The position numbers were made by a program, and so were the translations under genes. A DNA stretch of 64,000 nucleotides from Cryptomeria japonica (lineage: Eukaryota; Streptophyta; Pinopsida; Cupressales; Cupressaceae): assembly GCF_030272615.1 (NCBI RefSeq), contig NW_026729199.1, positions 83,462 through 147,461 on the forward strand. The letters are read 5' to 3'. Of this stretch, positions 38,446-49,096 are shown in pieces. Each line of letters begins with the position of its first letter. The first letter of the stretch is position 1. The notes under the pieces were generated by a model. That model worked only from the letters and a program-made list of their open reading frames with translations, ran no database searches and was not told where the DNA came from.

Positions 38446-39241
38446 AGATGTTAAAATAGGTCATATGGTGTCTTAAGGGGTCATATGGTGTCTTAAGGGG
38501 TCATATAGTGTCATGAGGGGTCATATGGGGTCCTAAGGGGTCATATGGTGTCTTGAGGATCATATAGTGTCCCAAAGGGACATATGGTGTCATTAGAGGT
38601 CATATGTTGTCCTATGGGGTCATATGGCATCGTTAGGGATCATTTGGGTTCCTAAGGGGCCACACATGTGTTAGAACACCATATGACCCATTAGGAGATC
38701 GTATGGTCATAAGGGGTCATATGGTGTACTAAGGGGTCATAAGGTGTTTTTAGGGGTCATATGGGGTTCTAAGGGGCCACACATGTGTTAAAACACCATA
38801 AGATCCCTAACGACACCATAAGACCCATTAGGATATCAAATGGTCCTAAGGGGTCATATGGTGTTGTTAGGGGTCATATGGGGTCCTACGGGGACACACA
38901 TGTGTTATAACACCATATGACCCCTTAGGATGTCATTTTATCCTAAGGGGTCATATGGTGTCCTAAGGGGTCATGTCGTGTACTAGGATATTAAAATGGG
39001 TTATATGGTGTCTTAGGGGGTCATATGGTGTCCTAAGGGGTCATATGGTGTCCCAAGGGGTAATGTGGGGTCCTAAGGGGTCATATGGTTTCCTAAGGGT
39101 ATATAGTGTCCTAAGGGGTCATATGGTGTCGTTAGAGGTAATATGGTGTCCTAAGGGGTCATATGGTGTCGTTAGGGGTCATTTGGGGTCCTAAAGGGCC
39201 ACACATGTGTTAGAACACCATATGAACCCTTAGGACCCCAT
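38446..39241. repeat. CATATG minisatellite, first block
   Basis: The basic 20-bp unit is ggtcatatggtgtcctaagg, repeated head to tail. It is interrupted by inverted stretches (ccacacatgtgttagaacac, then ccatatgacccattagga) that turn the unit around a central acacatgtgt palindrome. Confidence 0.9.
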
Positions 39242-39695
39242 ATGACTCCCTCTCTTCTCTCTTTTTCTCTTCTCTCTCCCCTCTCCAGGTCTCTCCTATG
39301 TAATCTCTCTTTCTCTCTCTCACCTTCCCTCCTTATCACCATATCTATCCTTACCTCCATCTCTATTTGTTCTCTTTATCACTACCTCTCCCTCCCAACT
39401 TCTCTCTCCATCCTTATGTTTCTCTTTCCCTCCAGCTCTACCTCTCTACCACTCCCTCTTTGTATCATTACCCACCTCTCTCTCCCCCTCTATCTCCCTC
39501 ACCTCTATCTTTCCACCCTTGGTCTCTCACCTCTCTCTTCCTCGGCTCTAGATCTCTCACCTCTATATCTCTCTCTCTTCTCTAATTCTTTCCTCTCCAC
39601 CTCCTTACCCATCTTTCTCTCTTTGTGAACTTATCACTCTTATTTTTTTCTCTCTCCCCCTCACCTATCTACCTCTTCTCTCTCTATCTAAATAT
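39242..39695. repeat. CT-rich block between minisatellite blocks
   Basis: Same family as the flanking arms. Its middle aligns with the reverse complement of 50540-50870 in the right arm. Confidence 0.85.
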
Positions 39696-40978
39696 GGTCA
39701 TATGGTGTCCTAAGGGGTCATATGGTGTCCTAAGGGGTCATATGAGGTCCTAAGGGGTCATATGGTTCCCTAAAGGTCATATAGTGTCCTAAGGGGTCAT
39801 ATGGTATCCTCAGGGATCATGTCATGTAGTGGGATGTTTAAAGTGGTCATATGGTGTCCTAATGGGTCATATGGGGTCCTAAGGGGCCACACATGTGTTA
39901 GAACACCATATGACCTTTTAGGACACCATGTGGTCCTAAGGGTTCATATGGTGTCCTAAGGGGTCGTATGGTGTCTGAAGGGGTCATTTCATGTACTAGG
40001 ATGTTAAAATGGATCATATGGTGTCCTAAGGGGTCATATGGTGTCTTAGGGAGTCATATGGTATCATGAGGGGTCCTATGGGTCCCTATGGGATCATATG
40101 GTGTCCTAAGGGGTCATATGGTGTCTTTAGGGGTCATTTGGGGCCACACATATGTTAGAGCACCATATGACCCCTTAGGACATCATATGACACATTAGGA
40201 CATCATATGGTCTTGAGGGGTCATATGGTGTTGTAAGGGATCATACGGGGTCCTAAGGGGCCACAAATGTGTTAGAACATCATATGACTCTTTAGGACAC
40301 CATATGACCCATTACGACATCATATGGTCCTAACGAGTCATATGGTGTTTCTAGGGGTCATATGTGGTCCTAAGTGTCCACAAAAATTTTGGGACACCAT
40401 ATGACCCCTTAGGACACCATATGGCCCATTAGGACATATGGTTTCCTAAGGGGTGATATCATGTACTAGGATGTTAAAAGTGGTCATATGGCATCCTGAA
40501 GGGTCATATGGTGTTGTTAGGAGACATATGGGGTCCTAAGGGGTCATATGGTGTCATTAGGGGTCATATGGGGTCTTATAGGGCCATACATGTGTTAAGA
40601 CACCATATGACCCCTTAGGATATCATATTGTCCTAAGGGATCACATGGTGTGCTAAGGGGTCATGTCGTACATACCAAGATGTTAATAGGGTCATATGGT
40701 GGTTTGAGGAGTCATATGGGGTCCTAAGGGACCATACATGTGTTAGAACACCATATGACCCCTCAAGACACCATATGACCCCTTAAGACATCATATTGTC
40801 CTAAAGGGTCATATGATGTCTTAAGTGGTCATGTCATGTACTAGGAGGTTAAAAGGGGTCATATGGTGTCTTAAGGGGTTATATGGTGTCTTGAGGGGTC
40901 ATATGGTGTCTTGAGGGGTTATATGGTGTCCTAAGGGGTCATATGGTGTCATTAGGGGTCATATGGGATCCTAACAGA
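39696..40978. repeat. CATATG minisatellite, second block
   Basis: Same 20-bp unit. A second recurring element, catgtactaggatgttaaaa, appears near 39817, 39985, 40450, 40660 and 40830. The acacatgtgt-centred inversion recurs near 39886, 40143, 40260, 40585 and 40733. This gives a higher-order pattern of about 120-300 bases. Confidence 0.9.
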
Positions 40979-41122
40979 AGGGAGATGTGATGACCTAGAG
41001 AGGGGAGGGAGAGAGAAGATGAGAGAGGGGAGAATAAAGAGAAAGAGAGAGCTAAGAAGAGAGGGGGAGATGGGTAGCGAGTGACTGAGAAAGAGAGAGT
41101 GAAGAGGTAGATAGGTAAGGGA
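40979..41122. repeat. GA-rich block, left of the LTR insertion
   Basis: Continuous with 50560-52100 once the nested LTR elements are removed. It ends in the target duplicate aggga (41118-41122). Confidence 0.85.
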
Positions 41123-41225
41123 TGTTAGTTAGATGAGAGGGGGCAGTGAATCAGATAAACTCACAATTCAATATATTCATCATATTCAACCTCAATAGAA
41201 CTTACTTGATATGCAACTATGACTA

Positions 41226-42594
41226 TGTAAAGCAGAAAATCGATCGAACCCTAGTTGCTCTCCCCTCTTCCAACTCCAAGGAGAGAGAAGGGAGGTTGCT
41301 AGGGTTGATGGTTTTCACTTAGGGAGACTTTACATTCAAAAGAGGGGTTGAAACCCACAAGATCCAATCCCACACAATGCAAGATTGGATGCTAAATGCG
41401 TTTCAAGGGTTAAGACAGCAAGGCTACCCTCTTTTGTAAAGAATGTGCATAGAAGAATTAAGCTAGGAATGCATAGAAAGTGAGAAAGATTCGCTTATAA
41501 ACTGAGATAGGGATACAGGATGAAGCTGCGGACTTGGAATTAGCAGTAAAATGTCGATACGGCGCTGTCCTACAAATTTGAGCAAAATTTGACAGGACGA
41601 TGGCGCCCGGCGTGCACACGGTCCTCCGAAAAATCCGCGAAATGAAGGGGGATCTGTTTGTCTCTGCACAAGGATTCCAGATCTTCAATTTCAGCCGCGT
41701 ACCTGCAACCTACACACAGAAAAGAGAAGACGATTGGGGGGTTAGGGATTAGGGGTTTGCCCTTAGGTCAAACCCCGGTTTTGGAATTAACCAAGAAATG
41801 AGAAATGCTATAAATGTAAATGTCTGTAATGTAAAACAAGTACTAATACCTTGTTGTAAGGATGTTTGTATCCTTATGTGCGAAGGTATAGATGTTGTTG
41901 TATGTTGTATGTTGTAGTAGTATGTAGTAAGTGATCTCCTCTTCAATGGTTGAATCCTTGTCTTGAATGCAACACTTAGCCTTGAATGGAGACTTAGAAG
42001 GAATGCTTGAATGCTTGAATGCTTGAATGTTTGAGTATCGTTTCCACGTCTTGTACACATATGTCCTTCCTTTTTTCATCTACCCAAATGGGAGAGGAAA
42101 ATGTAGTCTATATACTTGTCAATTAGGGCTGATAGACTGATTTTCTCGACCTTAGGCCGACTAGGAAAGATAATTTCCAATTTGCAAACAAAAAAACCCG
42201 AAGTCCCATAGGAGACCGGGCCCAAAATAGGGCCAGGGACTAGGGCGTTGGGCGCCATGGTCCTGTGGGACCAGGGTGCCCCAGGGACTAGGGCGCTGGG
42301 CGCCATGGTCCTGTGGGACCAGGGTGCCCCAGGGACTAGGGCGTTGGGCGCCATGGTCCTGGGGGACCAGGGCGCTGCACGCCCTGGTCCTGAAGGACCA
42401 AGGCGCTGGGCGCTCTGGTCCCACCTCCCGGGACAGTAGGGTGCAAAGGAGGTTCAGGCCAGGGTGCTTGAAAAATGCAGTTTTTGGTGTCGTGGACAAG
42501 TTTCAGGGTCTCCATTCAGGTTCAGTGTTGCATCGCCATCGTGAAGACCCAAATGCAGTCAAAATTGCAAGTGTCACAATTTTAGGACGCTACA
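41226..42594 (-). repeat. 3' LTR of the gag-only element
   Basis: On the minus strand it begins tgtagcgtcctaaaattgtg and ends ttttctgctttaca. It is about 225 bases longer than its partner because of a 48-bp minisatellite and neighbouring sequence. Confidence 0.9.
42236..42430. repeat. 48-bp GC-rich minisatellite inside the 3' LTR
   Basis: Units start at 42236, 42284 and 42332 (gggactagggcgctgggcgc, then catggtcctgtgggaccagg, then gtgcccca), followed by a degenerate partial unit. The 5' LTR has only a remnant (gggaccagggcgctgggcaa) at 48963. Confidence 0.9.
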
Positions 42595-42612
42595 TTTAGC
42601 CCCCACCTTAGC
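42595..42612 (-). other. Polypurine tract of the gag-only element
   Basis: The minus strand reads ctaaggtgggggctaaa directly before the 3' LTR start tgtagcg. This is the expected place for plus-strand priming. Confidence 0.6.
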
Positions 42613-43339
42613 GGGAGTATGTATGCTCATACTTCCGGTAAAGTACAAGGAAACAACATTGAAAGACTTTCACCACGTCAAGGAGGCAAGACACACCAAG
42701 CGCCCCAGTGGACTAAGGATCTTACGACTTCGATTGATAGAGTAAAAGGGAAGATCACAAGGGAAAACCATGACTATCAGTAGTAAGGTTCCCTCACTAT
42801 GAGTCATGCAAGAGAAATACCAAAAATTTTCAAGGCAAAGCTAAGTTCTCCAAGAAATTTTCAAGTATCTTGAAGGGATAGACAGGGTGTATGCCCCCCT
42901 ATGTTAAAGCGATCGCACACGCCTCAATGGGGGTGATTGTTTTAACATAGTGATACACATAAGAAATGAGAAAGGAAAGGAGCACATTATTGCAAAGATT
43001 TAGCCCCCAAGTGTGAGATAAACCCAAGGATAATAGACACAAAACACAAAGCACGAGGTGACTTCGCTTTCCTCAGGGTCAGTATGCTGTATGATAGTTC
43101 ATGTATATATATCATATGTATGTATGCATAATTGTTCTTCATTCCCCAATCAAGGAAGGTCACCTAGAAGAAGGGAACACATGTGTCTTTTGAGTCAACA
43201 TGAGAGAGACCAAAAGAGATCTCAATGCTTTGCATCATCCTCAAGTAGACAATACTAAGGACAACAAATAGAAGAATGAGAATAGCATATAGAACAAGTA
43301 ACAAAAGAGAGGAGGAGAGAATCTGCTATGCTAATGAAA

Positions 43340-43790
43340 CTAGTCTAGCACGTCATCTACCCCCCGATCTTGCTGATCAATGTTTCGGGAAGGTAGGGAA
43401 CACGCTAGAGGAGGAAAATCCAACACAGCAGGTGGAGCTATCACAAGATCCAAACAAGGGCTATGTTCATGTTCCAAGCCACGTTGTTCTTGTCTAGGAG
43501 CTAGGATAAGTGCTTTAGAAAATTCATTAGATAAATGGTTATCAATATCAACAAGTTCATATTCACTATCGGAAGCAAGAGGAGTAACATTTTCATCATG
43601 AATAACATTTTCATCTATAGCATCATCAAGATTTATAAAAATAGGGTCTTTAATTCGCACAGGATCAAGACCATCATGCATCTTATGTTTAGGAGATTTT
43701 GGAGAAAATGGAATAATGCTTGTTGAAGGTGTTTTTGGAGATTGTAAAGTTTGAGAAGCAGCTGCTTGAGCTCTAAGACGACGCTTTCGT
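43340..43790 (-). pseudogene. Charged tail region following the protease-like frame
   Basis: It continues the coding sense after a frame change near 43780-43800: RRKRRLRAQAAASQTLQSPK, then FSPKSPKHKMHDGLDPVRIK, then FINLDDAIDENVIHDENVT. The N-terminal 75 residues of the open frame, from 44014, overlap the preceding frame and are probably not real. No pol motif is present. It may be the original C-terminus of the gag-pro protein. Confidence 0.5.
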
Positions 43791-45323
43791 CGGACATTCA
43801 CGCACAGAACGATTTCGTCTAGTCTTAGTAGGAAGTGGAGAAGATTGAGGAGGAGGAATGTTCTCATCCTTATCACATGGGTGTTTAGGTTGTGGTCTCT
43901 TAGGCTGGATAATAGGAGAAGAAGAAGGTCTCTTCTCTCTATAAAAAGAAGGAGGAGGAACTGCTCCATATAAAGGAGGAATATTTGGTTTAGGAAGAAG
44001 ACCAAGTCCATCATGACGAGGAGGTATAGGTCTATTTTTAGAAGGTTTATTAGGCATAGACATAGTCACATCCATAGGGATGGGTTGGGAATCTTCTTGA
44101 GGAAAGACATTAGTTTTATCTTTCAAAGGAAGAACTTCCTTCTCAAGAACGATAGGAATATCAAGTTTGGGTGTTCTAGGTTCACTTAAAGATAGGATCA
44201 TATCTGTTTTCCATTTTTGATAAGATTTGAAAAGATGATCACTTCGCGGAGGAAGGGATTGGAATTGTTTAGGCCAAAAATAATCAATAGGAACGCTAGA
44301 AGTTCTTTCAACTGGTTTAAAGAGACTATGATTGACAGTAACAACTTCACCATTATGGGGAAATTTCAAACATTTGTGAATAGGAGAAGCAATAGCTTTC
44401 ATGGAAGATAGCCAAGGATAGCCAAGCTTCACACGAAATTGTTCGGATGAAGGAATAATAGCAAAGTTCACATCAAGGGATTTGTTATGAACTTCAATAG
44501 GTAATGTAATAGAACCAATTGCAGGAGAAGAAAATGCATCAAATAATTTCACAACCACATCTATTTTGTCATAGATCACTTGATTCAATTGCAAAGTAAA
44601 AAGAAATTCTTCAGTAATAACATTAATCATGCACGAAGGATCAATAAGCACTCCACGGCAAGGTGTATTCTTGACTTTTGCAACTATGTATAAAGGACCA
44701 TCAGGTGCCCTCATAATTTCACTAGAATCAAATGTGATGGAAGGTTCTTTAGGGTTTTCTTGCTGCTCTACAAAGTTAATCACATTCGGAGTCATAGACA
44801 CAAGACCATCAGATGAGAGAGAGGAATCATTAGTCTCAATCGCATTAGAGGTATGAGAAGGTAATGGATCAGTAAAAATCTGAAGATTTTGGTTAGGAGG
44901 AGCTACAGATGTATTGCCTTTATCATTCACTCCAGAAACAGAGATAGTATTATTATCAATCAAATCTTGAATTTTACCCTTTAAAGCAAAACATATTTCA
45001 GTATCATGCCTAGGTTGACGATGAAATTGACAAAAAGATTTGTTATCAAAATAAGGTGAAGTAATCTTTGCAGGATCAATTTGCCTTATAGGAGGAAGAG
45101 TAAGCACATTTTGTTCCAATAACTTATTCATAATACTATGCAATGATTCATTCAAAGGAGTATACTTTCTTTCTTTCTTGAAAAATTTAGAAATAGGAGG
45201 CACACCTGATGCTGCATTCACATTGTTGTTGATGATGTTTTCATTGAATTTGATGGAATCTCTGTTCGGTTTAAACTTTCCAAGTGGTTGTTGACTGCTA
45301 TCACCCTTATCACTCAGAGCCAT
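43773..45323 (-). CDS. Gag C-terminal / protease-like protein of the gag-only element
   Basis: 516 codons in the same frame as the upstream gag, separated from it by a single TAA and three codons. Near residue 95 the segment CQFHRQPRHDTEICFALKGK, followed by IQDLI, is the CxFH...H.TE.C zinc-binding signature of plant gypsy gag proteins. Around residues 205-340 lies a retropepsin-like fold (DGPLYIVAKVKNTPCRGVLI, then DPSCMINVI, later FRVKLGYPWLSSMKAI). The catalytic D-S/T-G triad is replaced by D-P-S, so protease activity is doubtful. The C-terminal 150 residues are rich in Pro and basic residues. It may be made by reading through the stop, or from the internal Met. Confidence 0.8.
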   Translation of the reverse strand: MALSDKGDSSQQPLGKFKPNRDSIKFNENIINNNVNAASGVPPISKFFKKERKYTPLNESLHSIMNKLLEQNVLTLPPIRQIDPAKITSPYFDNKSFCQFHRQPRHDTEICFALKGKIQDLIDNNTISVSGVNDKGNTSVAPPNQNLQIFTDPLPSHTSNAIETNDSSLSSDGLVSMTPNVINFVEQQENPKEPSITFDSSEIMRAPDGPLYIVAKVKNTPCRGVLIDPSCMINVITEEFLFTLQLNQVIYDKIDVVVKLFDAFSSPAIGSITLPIEVHNKSLDVNFAIIPSSEQFRVKLGYPWLSSMKAIASPIHKCLKFPHNGEVVTVNHSLFKPVERTSSVPIDYFWPKQFQSLPPRSDHLFKSYQKWKTDMILSLSEPRTPKLDIPIVLEKEVLPLKDKTNVFPQEDSQPIPMDVTMSMPNKPSKNRPIPPRHDGLGLLPKPNIPPLYGAVPPPSFYREKRPSSSPIIQPKRPQPKHPCDKDENIPPPQSSPLPTKTRRNRSVRECPTKASS

Positions 45324-45332
45324 AGGATGTGA

Positions 45333-45335
45333 TTA
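45333..45335 (-). other. Single in-frame TAA between capsid and zinc-finger/protease parts
   Basis: The frame reads SQME, stop, SHPMALSDKGD with no shift. Both sides are open for more than 470 codons. Confidence 0.8.
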
Positions 45336-46766
45336 TTCCATTTGACTCACAGTCAGTTGATAATTGTGAAGAGTTGCACACAACTGTTGGAAAGAAGTAA
45401 ACTCAGAAAACAGAAGTTTGTCTCGAATATCTTTTTGTAAATTAGAAATAAATATTCTTTGAATATCATTGTCAAGCACTGGAAAAGAAATTTGAGCATA
45501 CAAATGCTTATATCTACCAATGAAATCAGTCACTTTTTCTTTAACACCTTGTTTACAATGCATTAAATCAATCAAAGTAACCTTAGGACTTATATTGTTT
45601 TGAAATTGTTGAATGAAAGCATTTGCAAGTTGTTCGAAAGAAGTAATAGAATAAGAAGGCAACGAGCAATACCATTGTAGGGCTTTATCTCTTAATGTCC
45701 TGGCAAACAGTTTTGCAAGCAACCTTTGGTCATAAGCAAAATCAGTACATATTGTTTGAAAAGTCTTAACATGTGTTAAAGGATCACCCTTACCATTATA
45801 AAGCTCCAAATGCGGGATTTCAACATGTTTAGGAGGGATAGCTCGAACAATGTCAAGAGAAAGTGGGCTCGCAACATCAAATGTGGGCACACTAAACTTA
45901 GATTGATTCATAGAGGCAATTTGTTGCTGTAAAGAGGAGACAGTTTGTGCAAGATTGTTAATGGTCGCTTCAGTTGAAGAATTCATATTAGATGTGTTAG
46001 ATTGAGATGGAGGTGTTATGTTATTGAAAGAAGGTAAAGAGTAAGGTGGTGGGACTCTATGATAATTAGTCATAGGAGATGATTGGACAGGAGGAACACT
46101 ACAAGGAGGAATGGAATGATTGAATGAATTGCCCCCTTGCGTCATGTTCATTTGTGAAGATGTAATAGGAACACTCATTGAAGGAATGAATGAAGAAGTC
46201 GGATTGAATGAAGGAAGAGGGTTAATTGAAGAAGAAGGATTGCCCCCATGACTGGTGATCACAGGAGGAATGTCTTGTATAGAAGTAGTCATTATGTTTG
46301 ATGTAAAGGTAGGTATGCTAGCAATAGAAGTTGTCAAAGGGATAGAGTGATTGACTTGAGTGGGAGGTTGTCTATAACCTAAAATTTCGGCACAACTCTT
46401 CATAGGCATCACATTCGAATCCACAATGTGTGCAATACCACACAAAATATCAATTCCATTCTTGTCACTTTGAAGCATATGTTTTAAACCCTCAATTAAA
46501 GGAAGAGCTTGACTATCGGGGTATTCTTGAGACATCCATTGTCGAAAATCGTCAAATTGATTATCCAATTTCGCAAGTTGTTCTACAGAAACCTCATGGA
46601 GAGCTTCTTCATCATTAGGAGGATTAGAGGAATTACCCATGTCCTCGTTAAAAAGGCTATTCAAATTAGGTTCCATCTCCTCGGTAATCAAACCTCGGAA
46701 AGACTTAATTCTACGGCTTCGTCTAACGGGAATAGTGTAAGTAGGACTTATTGTTGTAAAACTCAT
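45333..46766 (-). CDS. Gag (capsid) protein of the gag-only gypsy element
   Basis: 477 codons, intact. The N-terminal 60 residues are basic and then acidic. A long Ser/Pro/Thr/Asn-rich linker covers about 110-280, followed by a short helical stretch (NLAQTVSSLQQQIASMNQ). The capsid domain covers about 320-475: HLELYNGKGDPLTHVKTFQT, ARTLRDKALQWYCSLPSYSI, FEQLANAFIQQFQNN and VTDFIGRYKHLYAQ match the retrotransposon gag family pattern (...DP..H...F......W...L....I.....L...F...F). It would assemble the virus-like particle in the cytoplasm. The start at 46766 is the first Met after stops. Confidence 0.9.
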   Translation of the reverse strand: MSFTTISPTYTIPVRRSRRIKSFRGLITEEMEPNLNSLFNEDMGNSSNPPNDEEALHEVSVEQLAKLDNQFDDFRQWMSQEYPDSQALPLIEGLKHMLQSDKNGIDILCGIAHIVDSNVMPMKSCAEILGYRQPPTQVNHSIPLTTSIASIPTFTSNIMTTSIQDIPPVITSHGGNPSSSINPLPSFNPTSSFIPSMSVPITSSQMNMTQGGNSFNHSIPPCSVPPVQSSPMTNYHRVPPPYSLPSFNNITPPSQSNTSNMNSSTEATINNLAQTVSSLQQQIASMNQSKFSVPTFDVASPLSLDIVRAIPPKHVEIPHLELYNGKGDPLTHVKTFQTICTDFAYDQRLLAKLFARTLRDKALQWYCSLPSYSITSFEQLANAFIQQFQNNISPKVTLIDLMHCKQGVKEKVTDFIGRYKHLYAQISFPVLDNDIQRIFISNLQKDIRDKLLFSEFTSFQQLCATLHNYQLTVSQME

Positions 46767-47934
46767 GCACTAGAGAGGGAGAGGAGATTTTGAATTTTAG
46801 AGGTAGCAAATTTCAGTAAAATCAGCCAATCTCCTAGATTTAAGCTGTTAAATGCAATCACGACAATCTCCCGAAATTTCAGAAAAAATGTCCGGGACCG
46901 TGGCGCTCGGAGTGCACACGGTCCTTGCAACTTTTTTTGAAATTTGCAGGGATGAAAATTATGATGATTTTAAAGCTAACCTGAAAAAATTGAGTGATTT
47001 TATGATCTGTAGGTAGGCCAAATTAAAGTTGCAATCTCGAAATTGAACCCTACCAAGATTGTCGAAAAATGCAAAATTTGAATTTTGAAAAAGAGAGGGA
47101 AACTGAAATTTTGAATTTTATGATTTTAGAGGGAATACCAAAAGCAATGCAAGTTTTGAAATTTAAAATTTGACTCAATTTCATGCAAAATTCAATTTTG
47201 AAAGCGGAAATCAAAGTTGTTGTAATTAAGCACTTAATTTCAAAAGTCACAAATTGCAAGAATTTGAATAAAGAATTGAAATTTCGAATGAATGCAAACA
47301 CACTTTTCAGATTTAGGACAGTAAGAACACAATTTTGACACAAAATTTCAATTTCAACAATTTTTGAATGTTTAGAAGCCTTAAACCAAGAAATCACAAG
47401 ACCAACTTTGACTGTAATTTTGAAAGTGTTATAATTGATAAAATCAACCAAAATTCTGGATTTTAGCAAGAAAATACAATACAGTAAGATCTAGCTCCCG
47501 AAATTTCGGAAAAAATGTCGGGGACGATGGCGCTTGGAGTGCACACGGTCCTCGCAACTTTTTTCCAAATTTTCAGAGATGAAAGATATTGTGATTTTAT
47601 TGCGGAATCCAAAGTTACAGCTGATTTGGAAATGTTTTGATCAGTGAAATTGTCGGACAAAGGTTGAATCAAGAGGGTTTTAAAAATTAGGGTTTTAACA
47701 CTTAACCACTTAATTTTCAAAATTAAAGCATAGATATGAATTGATAATTTGTAATAGAAGGGTAGATCTGAAACAAGCATTAACATTTAGACATTTCGCA
47801 AGTTCAATTACTAAAAAGAAAATTTAGGGTTTTCATGCAATCAACCTCTAAAATTTTGCAAAAGATCAAACATGGAAATGTAATTAAGGAAGCAAATTTT
47901 CAGATCTAACCATGAATAATCAGAAAGGATGTTC
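46767..47934 (-). other. Untranslated leader of the gag-only element
   Basis: About 1.2 kb between the primer-binding site and the gag start, AT-rich and without a convincing frame. It contains two copies of a GC-rich motif also found in each LTR (near 46893 and 47518). Confidence 0.6.
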
Positions 47935-47952
47935 ACGTCGGGTTCACCAAAA
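47935..47952 (-). other. Primer-binding site of the gag-only element
   Basis: Directly after the 5' LTR end (gctttaca) the minus strand reads ttttggtgaacccgacgtg. Its complement ends in ...TTCACCA, as a tRNA 3' end would. I cannot name the tRNA with confidence. Confidence 0.6.
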
Positions 47953-49096
47953 TGTAAAGCGGAAAATCGATCGAACCCTAGTTGCTCTCCCCTCTTCCAA
48001 CTCCAAGGAGAGAGAAGGGAGGTTGCTAGGGTTGATGGTTTTCACTTAGGGAGACTTTACATTCAAAAGAGGGGTTGAAACCCACAAGATCCAATCCCAC
48101 ACAATGCAAGATTGGATGCTAAATGCATTTCAAGGGTTAAGACAGCAAGGCTACCCTCTTTTGTAAAGAATGTGCATAGAAGAATTAAGCTAGGAATGCA
48201 TAGAAACTGAGAAAGATTCTCTTATAAACTGAGATAGGGATACAGGATGAAGCTGCGGACCTGGAATTAGCAGTAAAATGTCGATACGGCACTGTCCTGC
48301 AAATTTGAGCAAAAGTTGACGGGACAATGGCGCCCGGCGTGCACACAGTCCTCCGAAAAATCCGCGAAACGAAGGGGGATCTGTTCGTCTCTGCACAAGG
48401 ATTCCAGATCTTCAATTTCAGCCGCGTACCTGCAACCTACACACAGAAAAGTGAAGACGATTGGGGGGTTAGGGATTAGGGGTTTGCCCTTAGGTCAAAC
48501 CCCAGTTTTGGAATTAACCAAGAAATGAGAAATGTTGTAAATGTAAATGTCTGTAATGTAAAACAAGTACTAATACCTTGTTGTAAGGATGTTTGTATCC
48601 TTATGTGCGAAGGTATAGATGTTGTTGTATGTTGTATGTTGTAGTAGTATGTAGTAAGTGATCTCCTCTTCAATGGTTGAATCCTTGTCTTGAATGCAAC
48701 ACTTAGCCTTGAATGGAGACTTAGAAGGAATGCTTGAATGCTTGAATGCTTGAATGTTTGAGTATCGTTTCCACGTCTTGTACACATATGTCCTTCCTTT
48801 TTTCATCTACCCAAATGGGAGAGGAAAATATAGTTTATATACTTGTTAGTTAGGGTTGATAGACTGATTTTCCCAACCTTAGGCCGACCAGGAAAGATAA
48901 TTTCCAATTTGCAAACAAAAAGACCCGAAGTCCCATAGGAGACCGGGCCCAAAATAGGGCCAGGGACCAGGGCGCTGGGCAAGTTTTTGGGTCGTGGACA
49001 AGTTTCGGGGTCTCCATTCAGGTTCAGTGTTGCATCGCCATCGTGAAGACCCAAATGCAGTCGAAATTGCAAGTGTCGCAATTTTAGGACGCTATA
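47953..49096 (-). repeat. 5' LTR of the gag-only element
   Basis: Near-identical to 41226-42594 apart from the contracted minisatellite. Its outer end reads tatagcg instead of tgtagcg, a one-base change in the terminal TG. Confidence 0.9.

Larger units (their letters stand above)
41226..49096 (-). mobile_element. Gag-only Ty3/gypsy-type LTR retrotransposon (TR-GAG-like), 7.9 kb
   Basis: Two LTRs in direct orientation (41226-42594 and 47953-49096) enclose about 5.4 kb. Coding runs on the minus strand, so the right LTR is the 5' one. A primer-binding site, gag, a protease-like region, a charged tail and a purine tract are present. No reverse transcriptase, RNase H or integrase is found anywhere between the LTRs, so mobility would need a partner element. 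Flanks are gacta on the left and gactg on the right, a 5-bp target duplication with one change. About 14 differences between the LTRs in their first 500 bases point to a fairly recent insertion. Confidence 0.85.

Noticed and set aside
38446-40978. CRISPR-like or telomere-like array
   Set aside because: The units are contiguous 20-mers without unique spacers, and the sequence is unrelated to the plant telomere repeat.
42076-42499. Open frames with a repeated ALVPGAPWSHRTM-type product
   Set aside because: They arise from the 48-bp minisatellite in the LTR and are absent from the twin LTR.
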